In this document: positions 31,528-35,950 of the stretch, piece after piece | Position numbering within the stretch: position 1 is the first letter of the stretch | How the letters are laid out: every line of letters begins with the position of its first letter | Made by a program: the position numbers and the translations under genes | NCBI GenBank assembly: GCA_028280885.1 | Contig: JANQKY010000101.1 | Span: 1 to 35,950, forward strand | Direction of reading: 5' to 3' | DNA: 35,950 nt | DNA from: Tepidamorphus sp. | GTDB lineage: Bacteria; Pseudomonadota; Alphaproteobacteria; Rhizobiales; Tepidamorphaceae | Notes under the pieces: model-generated | Database searches by the model: none | Told to the model about the DNA's origin: nothing | What the model saw: the letters and a program-made list of their open reading frames with translations, nothing else

Positions 31528-32243
31528 AGGCCGCGCTCCGTCTCGATGCGGTCATAGGCGGCATTGATGCGCGAGAGCTTCTCGGTGGCGATCTTGACGA
31601 ATTCCTCCGGCAGGCCGCGCGCCATCGCACGGTCGGGATGGTGTTCGGCGACCAGCCTGCGGTAGACCCGCTTGATCTCCGCATCCGTCGCCGAGCGATC
31701 GACACCCAGCACCCGATAGGGGTCCTCGCCGGCCGGCCGCACATGGCGGGCGGCGATCCGCTCGAAATCCGCCTCGTCGAAACCGAAGATCGCCGCGACG
31801 TTCTGCAGATAGGCCAGTTCCCGCTCATGCACCGCGCCGTCGGCGACCGCGATGTGGAACAGCCCGTCAATCACATCCTCGAGGATGTCGGCCCGCTCGC
31901 CGAACAGGCCGGCAAGCTGGCGGGCATAGGCCTCGTAGCCGTCGACCGAGCGGTTCGCCAGTTCGAACAGACGCGACACGGACGCCGCCTCGCTTTCGGG
32001 CACCTCGAACACCTGCCGGAAGGCGCGCACCTCGTCCTCGGTGACGACGCCGTCGGCCTTCGCCATCTTGGCGGCAAGCGCGATGACGCCGATGGTGAAG
32101 GCAAGCTGGGCCTGTTGCGGCGACGGGGCGGACTTGGTCCGATCGAACATCATGTGCCCGGCCACCGCGCCGATCAGCGCGCCCAGCGGCCCGCCAAGCG
32201 CCAGCCCGGCCGCGGCACCGCCGATTTTCCCCCAGATGCTCAT
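31524..32243 (-). CDS. djlA: DjlA-like co-chaperone with TerB and J domains
   Basis: The 239-residue product begins with a Gly/Ala-rich hydrophobic segment (about 7-30), probably a membrane anchor. A TerB-like acidic helical domain (about 45-160; AKADGVVTEDEVRAF) and a C-terminal J domain (about 174-236) with HPD at 202-204 follow. J domains stimulate the ATPase of DnaK. The order anchor, TerB, J is that of DjlA. The ATG at 32243 (MSIWGKIGGAAAG) starts the conserved anchor; the frame upstream crosses promoter repeats and is not credible. First gene of a three-gene operon. Confidence 0.9.
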   Translation of the reverse strand: MSIWGKIGGAAAGLALGGPLGALIGAVAGHMMFDRTKSAPSPQQAQLAFTIGVIALAAKMAKADGVVTEDEVRAFRQVFEVPESEAASVSRLFELANRSVDGYEAYARQLAGLFGERADILEDVIDGLFHIAVADGAVHERELAYLQNVAAIFGFDEADFERIAARHVRPAGEDPYRVLGVDRSATDAEIKRVYRRLVAEHHPDRAMARGLPEEFVKIATEKLSRINAAYDRIETERGL

Positions 32244-32292
32244 GACGATGCGGCCTCGGTCACGTTTACCCGTCCTGTGCGGTTGCCCGACA

Positions 32293-32325
32293 TGTTCGCC
32301 CAACTTGTTCGCCCAATCTATTCGC
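32293..32325. repeat. Three short 13-bp tandem units upstream of djlA
   Basis: TGTTCGCCCAA at 32293 recurs at 32306, and a weaker copy TATTCGC lies at 32319, giving a 13-bp period. They lie 50-80 bp upstream of djlA in the 263-bp divergent gap before the antiporter gene. They may be regulator half-sites. Confidence 0.5.
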
Positions 32326-32506
32326 AATGCAGCATACGGGACCGATGGTCGGCTGGCGATCCGAAATCCCCTGTTTTATCGCTTTATTTTCAGTCCACTG
32401 GACATGTCCGGACCGCCGGCAATCGACGCGGCGGTCGACCGGTGTCATGCTTGCGGCCGGAGGGGAATCCCGCCGGCTTCGCCTTCCCGCCATTCAGGAG
32501 CCCCCG

Positions 32507-33637
32507 GTGCTGAAGACCGCCCGCAAGGAACTGCAACCCGTACTCGGCTGGCTGACCGTCATCCTGTTCGCCCTGTTCGGCGATGCGATGCTCGGCACGC
32601 CGCACATCGCGCTCCGCCTCCTCCTGTTCATCTGGCTTCTGAGTATCGTCCTGTGGGGCGCGATCACGGTCGTCCGCCACGCCGAGGCGCTGGCCCGCCG
32701 GCTGGGCGAGCCCTACGGAACCCTGATCCTGACGCTGGCGGTCACCACGATCGAGGTTTCCTTCATCCTCTCCGTCCTGCTGCGCACGGACGCCGATTCC
32801 TCGATGGCGAGCGATACCGTCTACGCGATCCTGATGATCACGCTGAACGGCGTCGCCGGCCTGTGCCTGCTGCTCGGCGGCCTGCGCCACCGCGAGCAGG
32901 CCTACAACCTGCAAGGCGCGCAGGCCTTCCTGGCGGTGATCATTCCGGTATCGGCGATCTCGCTGCTGATGCCCAATTTCACCGTGTCCTCGCCCGGCCC
33001 GACGCTGTCGCATCTGCAGGCTGCCTTCGTCGCGGCGCTGACCATCCTGCTCTACGCCGTCTTCCTGGCCATCCAGACCAGACGGCACACGAGCTACTTC
33101 AAGGACCCTGACGTTAAGCCCGACGCGCACGATGCGGCCGACGATACGCAACCCCCCGCCGAACCCGCCGCCGCCAACCCGGCAGGCGGCCTCGTCTTTC
33201 ACACGGTGCTGCTGCTGGTGGCCCTGTTTCCGGTGACGCTGCTCGCCGACAGCCTCGGCAAACTGTTCGAGGACGGCATCGATGCCGTCGGCGCGCCCCA
33301 GGCGCTGCTCGGCGTGCTGGTCGCGATGGTGGTGCTTACGCCGGAATCGACGGGCGCCCTGCGCGCGGCGCTGGCCAACAAGCTGCAGCGCGCGATCAAT
33401 GTCTGCCTGGGCGCGGCGCTCGCGACCATCAGCCTGACGCTCCCCTCAGTGCTGATCGTCGGCGTCGTAACGGACCGCAACCTGGTCTTCGGCCTGCACC
33501 GCCAGGAGATGTTCCTGCTGGCGCTGACCCTGATCGTCAGCACGCTGACCTTCGGCGGCCAGCGCACCAATATCCTGCAAGGCGCCGTCCACCTGGTCCT
33601 GTTCTGCATGTTCGCGGTGCTGATCTTCGATCCGTGA
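32507..33637 (+). CDS. chaA: ChaA-type cation/proton antiporter
   Basis: Member of the cation/Ca2+ exchanger superfamily; E. coli ChaA exchanges Na+, Ca2+ or K+ for protons and helps at alkaline pH. The product has 376 residues from the GTG at 32507, which AGGAG precedes at a 6-nt spacing; upstream in-frame ATGs lack such a site. About eleven helices are visible. The first alpha repeat is GEPYGTLILTLAVTTIEVSF (67-86) and the second contains VLTPESTGALRAALANKLQ, both with the key acidic residues. A charged, Pro/Ala-rich cytoplasmic loop separates the halves. It is divergent from djlA. Confidence 0.92.
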   Translation: MLKTARKELQPVLGWLTVILFALFGDAMLGTPHIALRLLLFIWLLSIVLWGAITVVRHAEALARRLGEPYGTLILTLAVTTIEVSFILSVLLRTDADSSMASDTVYAILMITLNGVAGLCLLLGGLRHREQAYNLQGAQAFLAVIIPVSAISLLMPNFTVSSPGPTLSHLQAAFVAALTILLYAVFLAIQTRRHTSYFKDPDVKPDAHDAADDTQPPAEPAAANPAGGLVFHTVLLLVALFPVTLLADSLGKLFEDGIDAVGAPQALLGVLVAMVVLTPESTGALRAALANKLQRAINVCLGAALATISLTLPSVLIVGVVTDRNLVFGLHRQEMFLLALTLIVSTLTFGGQRTNILQGAVHLVLFCMFAVLIFDP

Positions 33638-33676
33638 GGCAGCGCACGCCGACATCGCCCGCGCCCTGTTCAAGTA

Positions 33677-33781
33677 GAATCAGAACTTTAAATTCATTGG
33701 CATGTTAAAGATATGAATGAGCAAGCAAAATCAGCCCCTTATCGCCACGACCTGAATCAGATCGCAAGCGACTTGAATCAG
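33677..33781. promoter_or_regulatory. Three GAATCAG (GANTC) sites upstream of the 197-residue protein gene
   Basis: GAATCAG occurs at 33677, 33754 and 33775. GANTC is the recognition site of CcrM, the cell-cycle DNA methyltransferase of alphaproteobacteria. The last two are part of a TGAATCAG direct repeat with 21-bp period, about two helical turns, ending 17 bp before the start codon. Spacing suggests a regulator site as an alternative to methylation control. Confidence 0.45.
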
Positions 33782-33798
33782 TTTGTGAGGCCCGCGTC

Positions 33799-34392
33799 AT
33801 GACCTACGGCATCCGCCGCATCGTCTTCGAGCCGGCGCGCGCCCTGCGCAAGCCCGAGAAGCATCTTGCGGCGATGCGCGACTGGGCGGATGCCTTCAGG
33901 GGCTGGTATCCCGAAGACAGCGAGGAGGCACGCCGGAGCGGCCATGTCCACTGGCATGCCCCTGTCGACCGGCGGCTGATGGATCCGCCCTGGGCGAAGC
34001 CGGCCCAGTGCGCCGCGGCGTTTCAGCTCCTGCTCGATGTCGCCGGCCATCTGCGCGCCGCGCGACCGCCCGCCCTGTCCTGGCAGCGCCTCTATGTCGC
34101 GCTGTTTCAGCCGGAGGCCTGGGCAAGCGAGGTCGGCATCTTCACCGATATCGATTATGGCCACGGTTTCGAGGACCGCGATCATCCAAGCCAGACCTGG
34201 ACACCGCTTGATCCGCGCACGCACAGCCTCGCCCGCGATCTCGGCCTGTCCATCCCCGCAGGCTTCGTCGAGCAGGGCTATCACGAGCGCAGTGAAATGG
34301 AGGACGAGGACGAGCCGGACGGCTGGTTCATCTATGAACGCGACATATGGATGATCCGCGAGCCCCTGCGTCCTACAGAAGCGCCTGTCTGA
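33799..34392 (+). CDS. Uncharacterised protein, possibly DUF3916-like
   Basis: I do not recognise a function. The 197-residue product starts at the ATG 33799, with TGAGG about 8 nt upstream. It is soluble, rich in Trp, His and Asp, and has no signal peptide or membrane segment. Notable blocks are MRDWADAFRGWYPEDSEEA (about 26-44), GHVHWHAPVDRRLMDPPW (about 48-65), and LYVALFQPEAWASEVGIFTD (about 98-117), with an acidic C-terminal stretch (MEDEDEPDGW). The pattern recalls DUF3916 proteins, from memory and with low confidence. It is monocistronic, downstream of the antiporter gene by 161 bp of AT-richer DNA. Confidence 0.8.
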   Translation: MTYGIRRIVFEPARALRKPEKHLAAMRDWADAFRGWYPEDSEEARRSGHVHWHAPVDRRLMDPPWAKPAQCAAAFQLLLDVAGHLRAARPPALSWQRLYVALFQPEAWASEVGIFTDIDYGHGFEDRDHPSQTWTPLDPRTHSLARDLGLSIPAGFVEQGYHERSEMEDEDEPDGWFIYERDIWMIREPLRPTEAPV

Positions 34393-34554
34393 ATGCCGAC
34401 GATGTCCGGAGGCGCTCGCGCCCTGTCACGTTTCCGACAGTTACCCTTGCGAAGCGGGACTGAAACATAAATCTGTTTTCGTGGACGATGCGTATCTTCA
34501 GAACTCGGTTTTGAGCCCGATTGGATAATCGAGCCCCATTGGAAGAGGCCTGTC

Positions 34555-34926
34555 ATGAGAGTTTTCGGCGCAACGCTTTTCGCACTTCTGGTCCTGACCG
34601 CCGGCGCGGCCCAGGCCCAGGGACCCGGCAGCTACGTGGAATCGCGCGGGTTCTATACCGGCCCGCAGATCCTCCACGCCTATTTCGTCGCCTCGGACAC
34701 CTGCCAGAAGGTGACGTCCATACGGCGTGGCGCGCCGTCGGGACGCTCGGTCGGCCCGGACACGATCCCCGTCACCGTCACCATCGGCCCCAACCCGCGC
34801 GGCTGCGGCAAGAGCCGGCTGGTGACGGGAACGATGCCGGTCGGCGGCCCCCAGTCGCTGATCGAGCTGTTCTTCGTCAACCAGTCGGGCCGGCTTCTCA
34901 AGACGGAGCGGATCTCCAAGCCCTGA
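34555..34926 (+). CDS. Small secreted protein, unknown function
   Basis: The 123-residue product has a clear signal peptide (MRVFGATLFALLVLTAGAAQA, cleaved after residue 21, stated here in one piece because it is the whole peptide's core) followed by a mature domain of about 100 residues. The mature part is rich in Gly, Thr and Val and holds two cysteines (in DTCQKV and RGCGKS) that could form a disulfide in the periplasm. GGAAGAGG lies about 6 nt before the ATG. I recognise no family. The 162 bp upstream are AT-richer and probably hold its promoter, but I see no clear -35/-10 pair. Confidence 0.75.
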   Translation: MRVFGATLFALLVLTAGAAQAQGPGSYVESRGFYTGPQILHAYFVASDTCQKVTSIRRGAPSGRSVGPDTIPVTVTIGPNPRGCGKSRLVTGTMPVGGPQSLIELFFVNQSGRLLKTERISKP

Positions 34927-35030
34927 TCCCGCCGGGCCCGCGTTCCTGCTTAGGCGCGCCATGACCAGAGCCGGCGCATTTCCTGTTGATCGGCGATTGC
35001 GGCGCAGGCTCATGCACCCTACGATGTCTA

Positions 35031-35038
35031 TGTATACA
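35031..35038. promoter_or_regulatory. TGTATACA palindrome just upstream of the aldolase-family gene
   Basis: An 8-bp palindrome inside CTATGTATACACTA lies 19 bp upstream of the start codon. Cores of this kind occur in operators of GntR-family regulators, but symmetry does not extend outward, and no regulator gene is seen. Confidence 0.25.
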
Positions 35039-35057
35039 CTAACGCAAGGACATCGCC

Positions 35058-35855
35058 ATGAGCATCGTTGACATGCAGGGCGCCCGCGGATCGGGCCCGG
35101 ACGATCACGACGGGCGCCGCAATCTCGATCACGTCGAGGACCGCGTCGACCTGGCCTGCGCCTTCCGCTGGACGGTCCGGCACAACATGCATGAGGGCAT
35201 CGCCAACCATTTCAGCCTGGCGGTGTCGGAGGACGGCTCGCGCTTCCTGATGAACCCGAACGGCCGCCACTTCTCGCGGATCCGGGCGAGCGACCTGCTC
35301 GTCATCGACGCGAACGACCCGGAGACCATGGACCGTCCGGACGCCCCGGACCCCACCGCCTGGTGGCTGCACGGGGCGATCCACCGCCAGGCGAAGCATG
35401 CGCGCTGCCTGATGCACGTGCATTCCAAATACGCAACGGTGCTCGCCTGCCTTGAGGATTCACGCATGCCGGCGATCGACCAGACCACCATGCGCTATCA
35501 CAACCGCATCGCCATCGACGACGGCTTCGACGGCATGGGGCTTGGCGACGAGGCGGAGCGCTTCGCCCGCCTGGTGCGCGACAATCCGGATAAGCCCATA
35601 TTGGTAATGGGCAATCACGGCGTCATGGTCGTCGGCCGCTCCGTCGCCGAGACCTTCGACCTGATGTATTACTTCGAGCGCGGCTGCCGGACCCTGATCA
35701 CCGCGATGATGACGGGCCGGGACCTGCGCGTGGTTTCCGACGAGGTGGCCGAAAAGACCGCCCGCCAGTGGGAAGAGCAGCCGGACTTGCCGGAAATGCA
35801 CCTGCGCGAGTTGAAGGCGATCCTCGACGCGGAAGAACCAGACTATCGCAACTAG
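35058..35855 (+). CDS. Class II aldolase/adducin family protein
   Basis: The family includes metal-dependent sugar-phosphate aldolases, epimerases and decarboxylases. The 265-residue product starts at the ATG 35058 with AAGGA 7 nt upstream. It has metal-ligand histidines H120 and H122 (MHVHSKYATVL) and H187 (GNHGVMVVG), and the phosphate-loop region NHFSLAVSEDG (about 50-60) and NPNGRHFSRI. The catalytic glutamate found in fuculose-phosphate aldolase appears to be missing: the helix reads PTAWWLHGAIHR (99-110). That places it in the adducin-like subgroup of unclear reaction. No pathway neighbours are present. Confidence 0.9.
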   Translation: MSIVDMQGARGSGPDDHDGRRNLDHVEDRVDLACAFRWTVRHNMHEGIANHFSLAVSEDGSRFLMNPNGRHFSRIRASDLLVIDANDPETMDRPDAPDPTAWWLHGAIHRQAKHARCLMHVHSKYATVLACLEDSRMPAIDQTTMRYHNRIAIDDGFDGMGLGDEAERFARLVRDNPDKPILVMGNHGVMVVGRSVAETFDLMYYFERGCRTLITAMMTGRDLRVVSDEVAEKTARQWEEQPDLPEMHLRELKAILDAEEPDYRN

Positions 35856-35950
35856 AGCATCGGTCGATACATCAGGTGCATTCTGACGGAGTGGATTTGC
35901 GTCAGGGCCAAGCTTAGTCGCGAAGGGCGTATCCGTCGATACGGTCGAGC
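35856..35950. other. Noncoding window end after the aldolase-family gene
   Basis: No gene or terminator is visible. GGTCGATAC (35863) and GTCGATACGGTCGAG (about 35935) share a short direct repeat, and the TAGAGCATCGGTCG opening resembles intergenic repeats of rhizobia. The window stops before this can be judged. Confidence 0.3.

Overview
This window looks like chromosome from an alphaproteobacterium, most likely of the order Hyphomicrobiales (Rhizobiales). The DNA is GC-rich. It holds a division and cell-wall (dcw) cluster with murB between murC and ddl, an FtsZ with a very long linker ending in an EIPAFLRRQ-type tail, rnpB just upstream of mraZ, and intergenic repeats of a kind common in that group. 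I cannot name a genus.

Region 1 (1-21.5 kb, minus strand) is the dcw cluster, transcribed right to left: mraZ, rsmH, ftsL, ftsI, murE, murF, mraY, murD, ftsW, murG, murC, murB, ddl, ftsQ, ftsA, ftsZ, lpxC. Most junctions are 4-bp ATGA or GTGA overlaps, so the set is probably translationally coupled. Together these genes make lipid II (murB-G, ddl, mraY, murG), build the divisome (ftsL, Q, A, Z, W, I), and commit to lipid A synthesis (lpxC). Upstream of mraZ are four TGGG boxes at exact 10-bp spacing (MraZ operator), a long hairpin in the leader, and then the RNase P RNA gene with its own promoter. Hairpins follow ftsA and ftsZ, and lpxC has a candidate promoter of its own. The 380 bp after lpxC are dispersed-repeat DNA.

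Region 2 (21.5-28.9 kb) is accessory. It holds a 42-residue membrane peptide, a DHA2-type MFS exporter, about 850 bp of hairpin-rich repeat DNA, an orphan pstB, a chemoreceptor, and a TorT-family periplasmic binding protein. The chemoreceptor's ligand-binding region resembles the sensor domain of the TMAO kinase TorS, and the gene upstream of it encodes a TorT-like protein that keeps the aromatic ligand-cage positions. I read the pair as a TorT/TorS-type sensor wired to chemotaxis rather than to a histidine kinase. This is the most interesting system in the window. Two inverted repeats upstream of the torT-like gene are candidate regulator sites.

Region 3 (28.9-32.3 kb, minus strand) holds a soluble lytic transglycosylase and a tight djlA, EamA transporter, N-acetylmuramoyl-L-alanine amidase operon, with a peptidoglycan turnover theme. 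Region 4 (32.5-35.9 kb, plus strand) holds a ChaA-type cation/proton antiporter, an uncharacterised 197-residue protein preceded by three GANTC sites, a small secreted protein, and a class II aldolase/adducin-family protein. I see no tRNA, CRISPR array, transposase or prophage gene.
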